Part shown: positions 49,671 through 59,394 of the stretch, piece by piece | Layout of the letters: the number at the start of each line of letters is the position of its first letter | Numbering within the stretch: the stretch's first letter is position 1 | Source of the DNA: Rhodobacteraceae bacterium HLUCCO18 | GTDB taxonomy: Bacteria > Pseudomonadota > Alphaproteobacteria > Rhodobacterales > Rhodobacteraceae | DNA length: 64,000 nt | Assembly (NCBI GenBank): GCA_001314805.1 | Contig: LJSY01000002.1 | Span: forward strand, 1-64,000 | Reading direction: 5' to 3' | Notes under the pieces: generated by a model | What the model saw: only the letters and a program-made list of their open reading frames with translations | What the model was told of the DNA's origin: nothing | Database searches by the model: none | Position numbers and translations under genes: made by a program

Positions 49671-50642
49671 TCAGAACCACCCCGGCCACCCCGGCCTGCG
49701 GGGCACACGGACGGCCAGCATCGGCATCAGCCACGGGCCCCGGAACCGGTTGAGGTCGAGCGCCTCGTGCACGCCCACGGTTTCCTCGCCGTTGATCTTC
49801 GTGCGCACGGCGGAGCGGTTGTAGAACGGCGCGTCCAGCATCGCCTTGACCTGTTTCGGGCGATAACCGGTGTCAGCGCGGGTTTCCCGCTTCACCATCC
49901 AGCCGGGTCGGCTCAAACGGGCCTTCGGCGGCTCCTCCAGGGGCCTGATCGACCCGTCCTCGGCAAATCCGACCGCCACCGACAGCTCCGTGCCGTCCCG
50001 CCGCGTGGCGTCGTAGAAACAGGCCGCGCCGTCCCGCAGGGGGAACCGCCCCCAGGTCCAGTAGTTGAAATCCGCCTCCAGCGCGCGCGTGCCGAAATTC
50101 GCGTCGAAATAGCCATGTCCGTGCCATGTCCAGCCGGGGCGGTTCAGCTCCACGCGAATATCGGCCTTGGGCGCGAAGGGCCGCCAGATATGCGCGCCGT
50201 CCTCGGTCAGGGGCAGCTCGACGCTCGTCAGGGCCGAGGGCGTCACGATCACGCGGCCCTTGATCTTCTGCGCATGGGGTGTCGACATCTCGTCGATCTC
50301 GATGATCAGCCGGTCGCCGTCCCAGACCATGGCCGACGGCCCGATCTGGATGCGGTCCCGCGACAGGCCCAGCGCGTCGGCGCCCCGGTCGGTCATCGTC
50401 CAGCGGCCGCCGCGCCCGTAGGTCACCACGTTCAGACAACAGTGATTGGCCGGGTTCCTGCGCCCGCTCCAGCGGTACCAGGGCGAAAAGACGGACCCTA
50501 TGAAACCGATGATCGAGATGGCGCGTTCGCCATCGTCGGAGATGCCGTCGACATACCACCACGCGTAGCCGTCCGGCGGGACGTCGATGTCGAAGCAAGG
50601 TCGGTCACGATCGCCGCGGCCGCGTGCTTGCCGGAGAGGCAG
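49671..50642 (-). CDS. crtC: Hydroxyneurosporene synthase (carotenoid 1,2-hydratase) CrtC, start unclear
   Basis: CrtC hydrates the end of neurosporene or lycopene in the spheroidene pathway. Family text begins CFDIDVPPDGYAWWYVDG near 50600, then IGFIGSVFSPWYRW, WTWHGHGYFDANFG and ADFNYWTWGRFPL. The frame stays open, but there is no ATG, GTG or TTG between the conserved start and an ATG at 50888, deep inside crtD. The listed 5' end is a CTG and is only a guess; a GTG at 50600-50606 is in the wrong frame. It overlaps crtD by about 100 bp or more. The product length from about 50612 would be roughly 313 residues. Confidence 0.82.
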   Translation of the reverse strand: MPLRQARGRGDRDRPCFDIDVPPDGYAWWYVDGISDDGERAISIIGFIGSVFSPWYRWSGRRNPANHCCLNVVTYGRGGRWTMTDRGADALGLSRDRIQIGPSAMVWDGDRLIIEIDEMSTPHAQKIKGRVIVTPSALTSVELPLTEDGAHIWRPFAPKADIRVELNRPGWTWHGHGYFDANFGTRALEADFNYWTWGRFPLRDGAACFYDATRRDGTELSVAVGFAEDGSIRPLEEPPKARLSRPGWMVKRETRADTGYRPKQVKAMLDAPFYNRSAVRTKINGEETVGVHEALDLNRFRGPWLMPMLAVRVPRRPGWPGWF

Positions 50643-52078
50643 GCCATGGGGATCCCCGCCCCCGGATGGGTCCCGCCCCCGCAGAGGTAGAGCCCCGCGA
50701 TCGTCGTCCGCGCCCCCGGCCGGTGAAACGTCGCCATCATCCCATGCGGGCTCCGCCCGTAGAGGGAACCGTCCGACGCGGGAAAGTCCCGGTCGAAATC
50801 CGCGGGCGTGGTCAGGTGCCTGTCGTCCGGAACCGGCGAAAACCTCAGCCCCATCTTCTCCAGGCTGGCGAAAGTGCGTGTCCGGCATGTTTCCCGTTCC
50901 TCGTCCGTGGCCTTGTGCCCCGGGGGGCCGTTCATGATGATCTCGAAGCGCTCGGGGCCTTCGGGGCGGGCCGTGCCGCCCCGGTCCTGCGCGCAGACAT
51001 AGAGCGTCGCGTCACGCGGCATGCGGCCCTTGGCGATATCGCCGAATTCCACCTTGGGATCGACGCAGAAGAAGACGTTGTGATGGGCCAGATCGACGCC
51101 CACGGCTTCGGCGGCAAAGCCCCAGACGAAGGCCGACAGGCTCCGCTCCGCCACGGCGCGCTTGGGCACGGCCGCACGCGGTCCGGACCCGAGCAGCCCG
51201 TCATGGAGTGCCTTGGGGTCGCCGTTGAACAGCACGGTATCGGCCCGCAGCCGAGTACCGTCCGCCAGATGGACCGACGTGCAGCGTCCACCCTGCAGCT
51301 CGATCCGGTCGGCTCTTGCGTCGAAACGGAACCTGACGCCCCGTTCTACCGCAAGACCGTGGAGCGCTTCGGCCAGCCGGTGCATGCCGCCTTCGATGGC
51401 CCAGACGCCGCGCGCCTCGGAATGCCAGATCAGCCCGAGGATCGCGGGGCTGAGGTAGGGCGACCCGCCGACATAAGTCGCGTACCGTCCGAAAAGCTGC
51501 TGCAATCTTGGATCGGAGAATTGCAACCGCAATTTCTGCGCCAGCGTCAGGCCCGGCGCCATTGCCGGGATCAGAGCGGGCGTCTTCATGACATGGGCGG
51601 TGAGCGCGCCGAGTTTCGGCGCGGGTTCCTGCATGACGGGGGCGTCGAAGGCCTCGAACAGGCGGCGGGCCTTGTCGGAAAAACGGCGGAATTCGCGTTC
51701 CGCCTTCGGCCCGGCGAAATCGCGGATCGCCGTCGCGCTCAGTCCGGGGTCGGCATGGAGGTCGAGGCTGGAGCCATCCGGCCACCAGTGCCGCGCGAGG
51801 ATCGTGTCGGCATGAAGCGTGACGTGATCCTCCAGCCGCGTTCCCGCGTCCGCGAAAAGCTCCTCGAACACATGCCGCATGGTCATGACCGTGGGGCCGA
51901 TATCGACCGGTCCGGCGACGGAGGAGCGGGTGCGCATCTTGCCGCCCGGACCGCCGGCCATATCGACGACATCCACCGACAGACCGCGTTGGGCCAGCCG
52001 CAGAGCGGCGGACAAACCGCCGATCCCGGCGCCGATGACGACGACATGTCTGGTCTGAGGGTCTTCGCGGTCTGACAC
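50498..52078 (-). CDS. crtD: Methoxyneurosporene / 1-hydroxycarotenoid 3,4-desaturase CrtD
   Basis: CrtD adds a double bond at C-3,4 in the synthesis of spheroidene-type carotenoids. The 526 residues show the FAD fold VVVIGAGIGGLSAALRLAQRG (the 20 residues after V are about 13-32), GGKMRTRSSVAGPVDIGPTV (about 45-64) and the carotenoid-desaturase C-terminus GLYLCGGGTHPGAGIPMACL. The final roughly 40 residues (rich in S, T and R) are read through crtC sequence in another frame. It is first in the leftward crtD-crtC unit, below two PpsR boxes. Confidence 0.95.
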   Translation of the reverse strand: MSDREDPQTRHVVVIGAGIGGLSAALRLAQRGLSVDVVDMAGGPGGKMRTRSSVAGPVDIGPTVMTMRHVFEELFADAGTRLEDHVTLHADTILARHWWPDGSSLDLHADPGLSATAIRDFAGPKAEREFRRFSDKARRLFEAFDAPVMQEPAPKLGALTAHVMKTPALIPAMAPGLTLAQKLRLQFSDPRLQQLFGRYATYVGGSPYLSPAILGLIWHSEARGVWAIEGGMHRLAEALHGLAVERGVRFRFDARADRIELQGGRCTSVHLADGTRLRADTVLFNGDPKALHDGLLGSGPRAAVPKRAVAERSLSAFVWGFAAEAVGVDLAHHNVFFCVDPKVEFGDIAKGRMPRDATLYVCAQDRGGTARPEGPERFEIIMNGPPGHKATDEERETCRTRTFASLEKMGLRFSPVPDDRHLTTPADFDRDFPASDGSLYGRSPHGMMATFHRPGARTTIAGLYLCGGGTHPGAGIPMACLSGKHAAAAIVTDLASTSTSRRTATRGGMSTASPTMANAPSRSSVS

Positions 52079-52096
52079 GAGATTGGTCCCTGTAGG

Positions 52097-52114
52097 TGTC
52101 AGTTATAGTTGACA
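52097..52114. promoter_or_regulatory. PpsR/CrtJ box 1 between crtD and crtE
   Basis: TGTCAGTTATAGTTGACA matches TGT-N12-ACA, the known site of the oxygen- and light-responsive repressor PpsR/CrtJ. It lies 19 bp upstream of the crtD start, in the gap shared with crtE. Confidence 0.85.
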
Positions 52115-52127
52115 GATTGGCCAGACA

Positions 52128-52145
52128 TGTCCAGTCTAATTTACA
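52128..52145. promoter_or_regulatory. PpsR/CrtJ box 2 between crtD and crtE
   Basis: TGTCCAGTCTAATTTACA also matches TGT-N12-ACA, with less internal symmetry than box 1. The two boxes are separated by 13 bp, so a PpsR tetramer could control both crtD-crtC and crtE-crtF. Confidence 0.8.
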
Positions 52146-52202
52146 CGCCACCTGTCAATCTTGAGTCGTGGCGACCAGATTCCTTTTGCGACCGGGGGCC
52201 TC

Positions 52203-53072
52203 ATGGCTTTGAAAACAAGGATCGAAACCGCGATCGCCGCCGCCATTGCTTCGGCGCAGGGCGGGGCCGCTCCGCCCCGGCTCGCCTCGGCGCTCGATTA
52301 CGCGGTCAATCCCGGCGGCGCCCGGATTCGCCCCACGATCTGCATGTCCGTGGCCATGGCCTGTGGCGACACGAACCCCGCCATGTCCGACGCGGCGGCC
52401 ACGGCGATCGAGTTGATCCATTGCGCCAGCCTCGTCCATGACGACATGCCCTGCTTCGACAATGCCGACATCAGGCGCGGCAAGCCCACCGTGCACCGCG
52501 CCTATGGCGAACCCCTGGCGCTTCTGACCGGGGATACGCTGATCGTGGCCGCCTTCGAGGTTCTCGCCCGCGCGGCCGGAAGCGACCCGGACCGCGCCGT
52601 GAGCCTGATCCGAATCCTCGGCGAGTCGACCGGCATGCCCGGCGGGATCTGCGCCGGCCAAGGCTGGGAAAGCGAAAGCAAGATCGACCTCTCCGCCTAT
52701 CATCGGGCCAAGACCGGTGCGCTCTTCACCGCGGCCACCCGCATGGGCGCCGCCGCCGCCGGCGAGGAGCCCGACGCCTGGACCGAGCTTGGCGCGCGGA
52801 TCGGGGAGGCCTTCCAGGTCGCGGACGACCTGCGCGACGCACTTTATGACGAGGTGGCGCTGGGCAAGCCCGCCCATCAGGACGAGATCAACGGCCGACC
52901 CAACGCGGTGGCGCAACTGGGCGTGAAGGGCGCGATCCGCCGGCTTGAGGATATCCTGTCCGGCGCCATCGCCTCGATCCCCTCCTGTCCCGGCGAGGCC
53001 GCGCTTTGCGACATGGTGCGCAAGACGGCGGAGCGGCTGACCCCCGTGGTTCCCGCCCAGCAGACGGCCTGA
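52203..53072 (+). CDS. crtE: Geranylgeranyl diphosphate synthase CrtE
   Basis: CrtE extends farnesyl diphosphate to GGPP, the precursor of carotenoids and the bacteriochlorophyll tail. The 289 residues from ATG 52203 contain the first aspartate-rich motif LVHDDMPCFDNADIRRGKPT (the D-D-x-x-x-x-D core, about 80-100) and the second, QVADDLRDALYDEVALGKPA (about 205-224). GGICAGQGWE lies between. A start at 52161 would add 14 residues across the promoter region. It starts the rightward unit and crtF follows after 3 bp. Confidence 0.95.
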   Translation: MALKTRIETAIAAAIASAQGGAAPPRLASALDYAVNPGGARIRPTICMSVAMACGDTNPAMSDAAATAIELIHCASLVHDDMPCFDNADIRRGKPTVHRAYGEPLALLTGDTLIVAAFEVLARAAGSDPDRAVSLIRILGESTGMPGGICAGQGWESESKIDLSAYHRAKTGALFTAATRMGAAAAGEEPDAWTELGARIGEAFQVADDLRDALYDEVALGKPAHQDEINGRPNAVAQLGVKGAIRRLEDILSGAIASIPSCPGEAALCDMVRKTAERLTPVVPAQQTA

Positions 53073-53075
53073 CCC

Positions 53076-54215
53076 TTGGCGATCAGCGACGACACGCAAG
53101 CCCCGCGTCCGAGCCTCTCGGACCGGGTCTATGCCTGGCGCACCGCGCTTCTGGGATCGCGCGCGTTCCAGAGGGCCGCCGCCCGCGCGCCCTTCGCCGC
53201 ACGCGTGGCGCGCAAGGACGGGGAGGCGTTGTTCGACCTCGTCGCGGGCTTCGTCCATTCGCAGGTGCTGCGCGCCTTCGTCGACCTCGACCTCGCCGCG
53301 CGCCTTGCGCACCGGCCGAAGCGGGCCGAGGAACTGGCGCTCGAGGCCGGTCTCCCGCCCGAGCGGATGCGCGTTCTCTGCCAGGCCGCCGCGTCGCTGA
53401 ACCTGATGCAGCGCCGCCGCGACGGCCGCTTCGCGCTGGGCCGGCTGGGCGCGGCGTTGCCGGGCATCCCGGGTCTCGCGCAGATGATCGCCCATCATGA
53501 CGTGCTCTATCGCGACCTCTCCGATGCGCGGGATTTCTTCACCGATGGCTCGAAAACCGAGCTTGCCGAATTCTGGCCCTATGTCTTCGGGGCCACCGGC
53601 GCGGTGTCCGCCGACACGGCCGAGACCTATTCCGAGCTGATGGCGCAAAGCCAGACACTCGTCGCCGAGGAGGCGCTGCGCGTCGTCGACCTGCGCGGGG
53701 TGAAGACGCTCCTCGACGTCGGTGGCGGGACCGGGGCGTTCCTCACGGCCGCGGGGCTCGCCCATCCCGATCTGCAACTGCATCTCTTCGATCTTCCGGT
53801 CGTGGCCGACGGCGCGGCCGCGCGGTTCGCCCGCAGCGGCCTGACCGAACGGGCGACCATCACGGGCGGAAATTTCCGGACCGACGCGATTCCCGCGGGC
53901 GCGGACGCGATCAGCCTCGTCCGGGTGCTTTACGATCATTCCGACGACACAGTGCGCATGCTTCTGGCCAAGGCGCATGCGGCGCTTGCCGATGGCGGAC
54001 GCCTGATCGTGGCCGAGCCGATGTCGGGCGGCGCCCGTCCGGTGCGCAGCACCGACGCCTATTTCGCGGTCTACTGCATGGCCATGCGCACGGGCCGCGT
54101 CCGCAGCGCCGAAGAGATCGCCAAGCTTCTGACAGAGGTGGGTTTTTCCGGTGCAGCGCAGGTCAGGACCTCGCGTCCGTTCATCACCTCCGTGGTGACC
54201 GCGCGAAAGTCCTGA
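53076..54215 (+). CDS. crtF: Demethylspheroidene O-methyltransferase CrtF
   Basis: CrtF methylates the 1-hydroxy group of carotenoid intermediates using SAM, finishing spheroidene. The 379 residues have an N-terminal dimerisation domain (about 40-150, with GFVHSQVLRAFVDLDLAARL) and the Rossmann methyltransferase domain with TLLDVGGGTGAFLTAAG (about 210-226), ISLVRVLYDHSDD (about 282-294) and IVAEPMSGG. The start is TTG at 53076, 3 bp after crtE. A 126-bp gap with two PpsR boxes follows before bchC. Confidence 0.93.
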   Translation: MAISDDTQAPRPSLSDRVYAWRTALLGSRAFQRAAARAPFAARVARKDGEALFDLVAGFVHSQVLRAFVDLDLAARLAHRPKRAEELALEAGLPPERMRVLCQAAASLNLMQRRRDGRFALGRLGAALPGIPGLAQMIAHHDVLYRDLSDARDFFTDGSKTELAEFWPYVFGATGAVSADTAETYSELMAQSQTLVAEEALRVVDLRGVKTLLDVGGGTGAFLTAAGLAHPDLQLHLFDLPVVADGAAARFARSGLTERATITGGNFRTDAIPAGADAISLVRVLYDHSDDTVRMLLAKAHAALADGGRLIVAEPMSGGARPVRSTDAYFAVYCMAMRTGRVRSAEEIAKLLTEVGFSGAAQVRTSRPFITSVVTARKS

Positions 54216-54231
54216 AAGATGACACCGGACA

Positions 54232-54249
54232 TGTCCATTCATGTTGACA
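54232..54249. promoter_or_regulatory. PpsR/CrtJ box 1 upstream of bchC
   Basis: TGTCCATTCATGTTGACA matches TGT-N12-ACA in the crtF-bchC gap. It is followed after 8 bp by a second box, the tandem arrangement described for bchC promoters of Rhodobacter. Confidence 0.88.
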
Positions 54250-54257
54250 TCCCAAAG

Positions 54258-54275
54258 TGTCAGGTTAAACTGACA
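54258..54275. promoter_or_regulatory. PpsR/CrtJ box 2 upstream of bchC
   Basis: TGTCAGGTTAAACTGACA, a perfect dyad matching TGT-N12-ACA, ends 66 bp before the bchC GTG. The near-perfect symmetry makes it the strongest of the four boxes in the window. Confidence 0.92.
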
Positions 54276-54341
54276 CTCAAGATGGACGATACACGGGATT
54301 CTGTTCGCCCCATCCCACCGACGACCGATTGGATCTGAACC

Positions 54342-55319
54342 GTGAACTGCACTTCCGTCATTCTAGAGGCTCCGAAGACCATCAGTCTGGGTGAGCTGAA
54401 CCTCCCCGATCCGGGGCCGGATGAAATGGTGGTCGACATCCGGTATTCCGGCATCTCCACCGGCACCGAAAAACTCTTCTGGTCCGGCCAGATGCCGCCG
54501 TTTCCCGGCATGGGCTATCCGCTCGTGCCCGGCTACGAGGCGGCCGGAGAGGTCGTCGAGGCCGGCAGCGCCACGGGCTTTCGTCCCGGCGACATCGTCT
54601 TCGTGCCCGGCGCCAATTGCTACGGAGACGTCAAGGGCCTGTTCGGCGGGGCGACCAACCGCCTGGTCACGGCCGCCGACCGTGCCGTGCGCATCGATTC
54701 GTCCATGGGCGAGGCGGGCGCGCTCCTGGCGCTGGCCGCGACGGCACGCCATGCCATCGCCGGCATCAACACGACGCTGCCCGACCTGATCGTGGGCCAC
54801 GGCGTTTTCGGCCGCCTTCTGGCGCGTCTTACCATCGCCGCGGGCGGAACCGCCCCCACGGTGTGGGAAATCGACCCCGACCGGCAGACCGGTGCAGAAG
54901 GCTACCAGGTCGTCCATCCCGACGATGACGAGCGCCGCGATTACCGCTCGATCTACGACGCCTCGGGCGTGTCGGGCCTGCTCGATACGCTCATCGGCCG
55001 TCTCGCCAAGGGCGGGGAGGTCGTGCTGGCCGGGTTCTACCCAGAGCCTCTGTCCTTCGCCTTTCCACCCGCCTTCATGCGCGAAGCCCGCTTCCGCATC
55101 GCGGCGGAATGGACCCGCGACGACCTGGTCGCCACCCGCGACCTGATCGACCACGGGGCGCTCAGCCTCGACAACCTCATCTCGCACCGGGTTCCCGCGG
55201 CCGATGCCGCGCAGGCCTACCAGACGGCCTTCGAGGATTCCGCGTGCCTGAAGATGATCCTGAACTGGGGGCCCTCAAGCAGCGATGCGTCAGGGCCGAA
55301 AAGGGAGAACGCCGCATGA
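54342..55319 (+). CDS. bchC: Bacteriochlorophyllide a dehydrogenase BchC
   Basis: BchC oxidises the 3-hydroxyethyl group of the bacteriochlorophyllide intermediate to acetyl. The 325 residues belong to the zinc-type alcohol dehydrogenase superfamily in fold: [22 protein letters not shown] (the 20 residues after Y-S are about 39-58), [19 protein letters not shown] (about 63-81) and a cofactor-binding region around [14 protein letters not shown] (about 150-163). The start is GTG at 54342. It overlaps bchX by four bases (ATGA). Confidence 0.95.
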   Translation: MNCTSVILEAPKTISLGELNLPDPGPDEMVVDIRYSGISTGTEKLFWSGQMPPFPGMGYPLVPGYEAAGEVVEAGSATGFRPGDIVFVPGANCYGDVKGLFGGATNRLVTAADRAVRIDSSMGEAGALLALAATARHAIAGINTTLPDLIVGHGVFGRLLARLTIAAGGTAPTVWEIDPDRQTGAEGYQVVHPDDDERRDYRSIYDASGVSGLLDTLIGRLAKGGEVVLAGFYPEPLSFAFPPAFMREARFRIAAEWTRDDLVATRDLIDHGALSLDNLISHRVPAADAAQAYQTAFEDSACLKMILNWGPSSSDASGPKRENAA

Positions 55320-56317
55320 GCCTCGATGTGCCCAACCTCAAGGACTACGACAACAAGCTTCGCGAGGAGGCCAACGAGCCCACGCTGGAAGTTCCCCAGG
55401 GCGAGCCCACCAAAAAGACGCAGATCATCGCGATCTACGGCAAGGGCGGCATCGGCAAGTCCTTCACGCTCGCCAATCTCAGCCACATGATGGCCGAACA
55501 GGGCAAGCGCGTGCTGCTGATCGGCTGCGACCCGAAATCCGACACCACCTCGCTGCTCTTCGGCGGCAAGGCCTGCCCGACGATCATCGAGACCTCGACC
55601 CAGAAGAAACTGGCCGGCGAGGAAGTGAAGATCGGCGACGTCTGCTTCAAGCGCGGCGGCGTCTTCGCGATGGAACTTGGCGGTCCCGAAGTGGGCCGCG
55701 GCTGTGGCGGCCGGGGCATCATCCACGGCTTCGAGCTGCTGGAGAAGCTCGGCTTCCACGACTGGGACTTCGACTACGTTCTGCTCGATTTCCTCGGCGA
55801 CGTGGTCTGCGGCGGCTTCGGCCTGCCGATCGCCCGCGACATGGCGCAGAAGGTGATCCTCGTCGCGTCGAACGATCTGCAATCGCTCTATGTCGCCAAC
55901 AACGTCTGCTCGGCGGTGGAATATTTCCGCAAGCTGGGCGGCAATGTCGGCGTCGCGGGCCTCGTGGTGAACAAGGATGACGGCTCGGGCGAGGCGCAGG
56001 CTTTCGCCAAGGCGGTCGACATCCCGATCCTCGCCTCGATCCCGCAGAACGACGACCTGCGCAAGAAATCGGCGAATTACCAGATCGTCGGCACCGCCGA
56101 GAGCGAATGGGGCCAATTGTTCGCCGGGCTGGGCGACAACGTGGCCGAGGCGCCGCCGATGCGGCCGACCGCGCTGAACCAGGATGAGCTTCTGGCGCTG
56201 TTCGACGGGTCGGAAACGGGCGCCGGATACGAGCTTGTGCCCGCCACCGACGCCGACATGCGCGGCAAGGACGCGAAGCCCAAGCAATCCCTCGAAGTGA
56301 TTTACGACGAGGCGTGA
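55316..56317 (+). CDS. bchX: Chlorophyllide a reductase iron protein BchX
   Basis: BchX is the NifH-like ATPase that donates electrons to the BchY-BchZ component when ring B of chlorophyllide a is reduced. The 333 residues show the P-loop [20 protein letters not shown] (about 38-57), the cluster-ligand regions [12 protein letters not shown] (about 122-133) and [15 protein letters not shown] (about 158-172), and the C-terminal NifH-type tail. Starting at ATG 55316, it overlaps bchC by four bases and bchY by four bases. Confidence 0.97.
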   Translation: MSLDVPNLKDYDNKLREEANEPTLEVPQGEPTKKTQIIAIYGKGGIGKSFTLANLSHMMAEQGKRVLLIGCDPKSDTTSLLFGGKACPTIIETSTQKKLAGEEVKIGDVCFKRGGVFAMELGGPEVGRGCGGRGIIHGFELLEKLGFHDWDFDYVLLDFLGDVVCGGFGLPIARDMAQKVILVASNDLQSLYVANNVCSAVEYFRKLGGNVGVAGLVVNKDDGSGEAQAFAKAVDIPILASIPQNDDLRKKSANYQIVGTAESEWGQLFAGLGDNVAEAPPMRPTALNQDELLALFDGSETGAGYELVPATDADMRGKDAKPKQSLEVIYDEA

Positions 56318-57927
56318 GAGAAATGACCCCAATCGACGACCAACCCAGAGAAATCCGCTACGACGACGCAGCCGATGTCGAGGTGATCCGCGGCGAGGCG
56401 CGTGTGGATACCGCCCCCGAAGGCGCACCGGCACAGGGCGGCGACGGAATGGGCTGTCACGCAGGCGCGGCCGAGATGGAAAAGGCCGCCCGCATGGCGG
56501 GCAAGTCCGAGATCCTCGACCAGTACGCCAAGGACTATCCGCAAGGCCCCCACGACAAGCCGCAGAGCATGTGCCCCGCCTTCGGCTCGCTCCGCGTGGG
56601 CCTGCGCATGCGCCGGGTGGCCACGGTCCTGTCGGGTTCGGCCTGCTGCGTCTATGGCCTGACCTTTGTCAGCCATTTCTACGGGGCCCGCCGGTCGGTG
56701 GGCTACGTGCCGTTCAATTCAGAGACCCTGGTGACGGGGAAACTCTTCGAAGACATCCGCGACGCCGTGCACGAAATGGCCGACCCAGGGCGTTACGACG
56801 CCATCGTGGTCACCAATCTCTGCGTTCCCACCGCGTCCGGTGTGCCTCTCCGGTTGTTGCCGGATGAGATCAATGGGGTCCGGATCGTCGGCATCGACGT
56901 CCCGGGCTTCGGAGTGCCGACCCATGCCGAGGCCAAGGATGTCCTCGCCGGGGCGATGCTCAACTATGCCCGACAGGAGGTGGAGGCCGGTCCAGTTCAG
57001 GCCCCTGTCTCGGGTAAATCAGACCGTCCGACAGTCACGCTGTTGGGCGAAATGTTCCCTGCGGATCCTCTTGGAATCGGAGGGATGCTCGCGCCACTCG
57101 GTCTGGCGGCAGGTCCGGTCGTTCCCTGCCGTGAGTGGCGTGAGCTTTATTCCGCGCTGGATAGTCAGGTGGTGGCCGCGATCCACCCCTTCTACACCGC
57201 CGCCGTTCGTGAATTCGAGGCCGCGGGCCGCACGATCGTCGGGTCAGCGCCCGTCGGACATGACGGAACCGCCGCATGGCTCGCCGCCATCGGGGACGCC
57301 TATGGCGTGGATCCCGAAAAGGTGGCCGCCGCGCAGAACGCCTTCCTGCCCGCAATCAAGGCCGCGCTGCAGGCGACGCCGATCAAGGGCAGCATCACGC
57401 TTTCGGGCTACGAGGGCTCGGAGCTTCTGGTCGCGCGCCTGCTGATCGAGAGCGGGGCGGACGTGCCTTATGTCGGTTCCGCCTGTCCCAAGACGAAATG
57501 GTCGGCGCCGGATGTCGAATGGCTCGAGGCGCGCGGCGTCAAGGTCAAGTTCCGCGCCAGCCTCGAGGACGACTGCGCCGCGATGGAGGCGATCCGCCCC
57601 GATCTCGCCATCGGCACGACGCCCGTCGTCCAGAAGGGCAAGGAACTGGGTATCCCCAGTCTCTACTTTACCAACCTCATCTCGGCCCGCCCGCTGATGG
57701 GTCCGATGGGCGCCGGTTCGCTCCAGCAGGTGGTCAACGCGGCCATGGGCAACAAGGACCGCATGGATCACATGAAAGCCTTCTTCGCCGGCGTCGGCGA
57801 AGGCGACACGGCCGGCATCTGGGAAGGCGCGCCGAACCTGCGTCCCGACTTCCGGGCGACGAACCTCAAGAAGCTGGAAAAGGCCGAAAAGGCCCGCATC
57901 GCAGCCAACGGGGGTGTCAAATGCTGA
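56314..57927 (+). CDS. bchY: Chlorophyllide a reductase subunit BchY
   Basis: BchY forms the catalytic BchYZ component, related to the nitrogenase MoFe protein. The 537 residues carry conserved cysteines in [16 protein letters not shown] (about 87-102) and [20 protein letters not shown] (about 109-128), then [17 protein letters not shown] and [20 protein letters not shown] (about 432-451). Two starts are possible: GTG at 56314 (overlapping bchX, GTGA) and ATG at 56323. The end overlaps bchZ by seven bases. Confidence 0.96.
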   Translation: MREMTPIDDQPREIRYDDAADVEVIRGEARVDTAPEGAPAQGGDGMGCHAGAAEMEKAARMAGKSEILDQYAKDYPQGPHDKPQSMCPAFGSLRVGLRMRRVATVLSGSACCVYGLTFVSHFYGARRSVGYVPFNSETLVTGKLFEDIRDAVHEMADPGRYDAIVVTNLCVPTASGVPLRLLPDEINGVRIVGIDVPGFGVPTHAEAKDVLAGAMLNYARQEVEAGPVQAPVSGKSDRPTVTLLGEMFPADPLGIGGMLAPLGLAAGPVVPCREWRELYSALDSQVVAAIHPFYTAAVREFEAAGRTIVGSAPVGHDGTAAWLAAIGDAYGVDPEKVAAAQNAFLPAIKAALQATPIKGSITLSGYEGSELLVARLLIESGADVPYVGSACPKTKWSAPDVEWLEARGVKVKFRASLEDDCAAMEAIRPDLAIGTTPVVQKGKELGIPSLYFTNLISARPLMGPMGAGSLQQVVNAAMGNKDRMDHMKAFFAGVGEGDTAGIWEGAPNLRPDFRATNLKKLEKAEKARIAANGGVKC

Positions 57928-59393
57928 TCCAGGATCATGACCGCGCCGGCGGCTACTGGGGGTCGGTTTACGCCTTCACCGCCGTGAAGGGCCTTCAGGT
58001 CATCATCGACGGTCCCGTGGGTTGCGAGAACCTGCCCGTCACCTCCGTCCTGCATTACACCGACGGGCTGCCTCCCCATGAGTTGCCCATCGTCGTCACC
58101 GGCCTCGCCGAAGAGGAACTGGGCCGCGACGGCACCGAAGGCGCGATGAAACAGGCCTGGGACACGCTCGACCCCGCGCTGCCCTCGGTCGTCGTCACCG
58201 GCTCCATCGCCGAGATGATCGGCGGCGGTGTCACGCCGCAAGGCACGTCCATCCAGCGCTTCCTGCCGCGCACCATCGACGAGGACCAATGGGAAAGCGC
58301 CGACCGCGCCATGACCTGGATCTTCACCGAGTTCGGCATGACCAAGGGCCGGATGCCGCCCGAGAAGAAGCGCGAGGAGGGTGCCGCCCCGCGCGTCAAC
58401 ATCCTCGGCCCCATGTATGGCACGTTCAACATGCCCTCGGATCTCCACGAGATCCGCCGTCTGGTGGAAGGCATCGGCTGCGAGGTCAACATGGTGATGC
58501 CGCTGGGCTCCCACCTGGCCGAGATGCGCAACCTCGTGAACGCCGACGTCAATATCTGCATGTATCGCGAGTTCGGCCGCGGTCTCTGCGAGGTACTGGG
58601 CAAGCCGTATCTTCAGGCGCCCATCGGTGTGGAAAGCACCACGAAGTTCCTGCGCATGCTGGGCGAGATGACGGGCCTCGACCCCGAGCCGTTCATCGAG
58701 AAGGAAAAGCATTCGACCATCAAGCCGGTGTGGGATCTCTGGCGGTCCGTCACGCAGGACTTTTTCGCCACCGCCTCCTTCGGGATCGTCGCGAACGAAA
58801 CCTACGCGCGCGGCGTGCGCAATTTCCTCGAGACCGACCTCGGCCTGCCTTGCGCCTTCGCCGTGGCCCGCGTTGCCGGTCGCAAGACCGACAACGACAA
58901 GGTCCGCGCCATGGTCAGCGAAAAGCGTCCGCTGATCCTGATGGGGTCGATCAACGAAAAGATGTACCTGGCCGAGATGGCCGCGGGCCACGGCCCGAGA
59001 CCGGCCTTCATTCCCGCCAGTTTCCCGGGTGCCGCGATCCGGCGGGCCACGGGCACGCCCTTCATGGGCTATGCCGGGGCGACCTACATCCTTCAGGAGG
59101 TCTGCAACGGTCTCTTCGACGCGCTCTTCCACATCCTGCCGCTGGGTAGCGAGATGGACAGCGCCGAAGCCACGCCCACGACCCTGCGCCGCGATTTCCC
59201 ATGGGACGACGACGCGCAGACGCTGCTCGACCGCATCGTGGCCGAGCACCCCATTCTGACCCGAATTTCCGCAGCCAAGACCCTGCGCGACGCCGCCGAG
59301 AAAGCCGCGCTCGCAAGCGGTGCGGAACGGGTCGTCAAGGATACCGTCAAGGCGCTTGCGCCGGCCGGTTTCGAAATCACCGAGGGAGAGTGA
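57921..59393 (+). CDS. bchZ: Chlorophyllide a reductase subunit BchZ
   Basis: BchZ is the partner of BchY. The 490 residues start [19 protein letters not shown], with [20 protein letters not shown] (about 32-51), [20 protein letters not shown] (about 57-76) and [20 protein letters not shown] (about 381-400). ATG 57921 overlaps the bchY stop; the frame extends far upstream but that part lies in bchY. The stop is one base from pufQ. In Rhodobacter the puf promoter lies within this region, so puf may have its own start site here too. Confidence 0.97.
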   Translation: MLIQDHDRAGGYWGSVYAFTAVKGLQVIIDGPVGCENLPVTSVLHYTDGLPPHELPIVVTGLAEEELGRDGTEGAMKQAWDTLDPALPSVVVTGSIAEMIGGGVTPQGTSIQRFLPRTIDEDQWESADRAMTWIFTEFGMTKGRMPPEKKREEGAAPRVNILGPMYGTFNMPSDLHEIRRLVEGIGCEVNMVMPLGSHLAEMRNLVNADVNICMYREFGRGLCEVLGKPYLQAPIGVESTTKFLRMLGEMTGLDPEPFIEKEKHSTIKPVWDLWRSVTQDFFATASFGIVANETYARGVRNFLETDLGLPCAFAVARVAGRKTDNDKVRAMVSEKRPLILMGSINEKMYLAEMAAGHGPRPAFIPASFPGAAIRRATGTPFMGYAGATYILQEVCNGLFDALFHILPLGSEMDSAEATPTTLRRDFPWDDDAQTLLDRIVAEHPILTRISAAKTLRDAAEKAALASGAERVVKDTVKALAPAGFEITEGE

Positions 59394-59394
59394 C

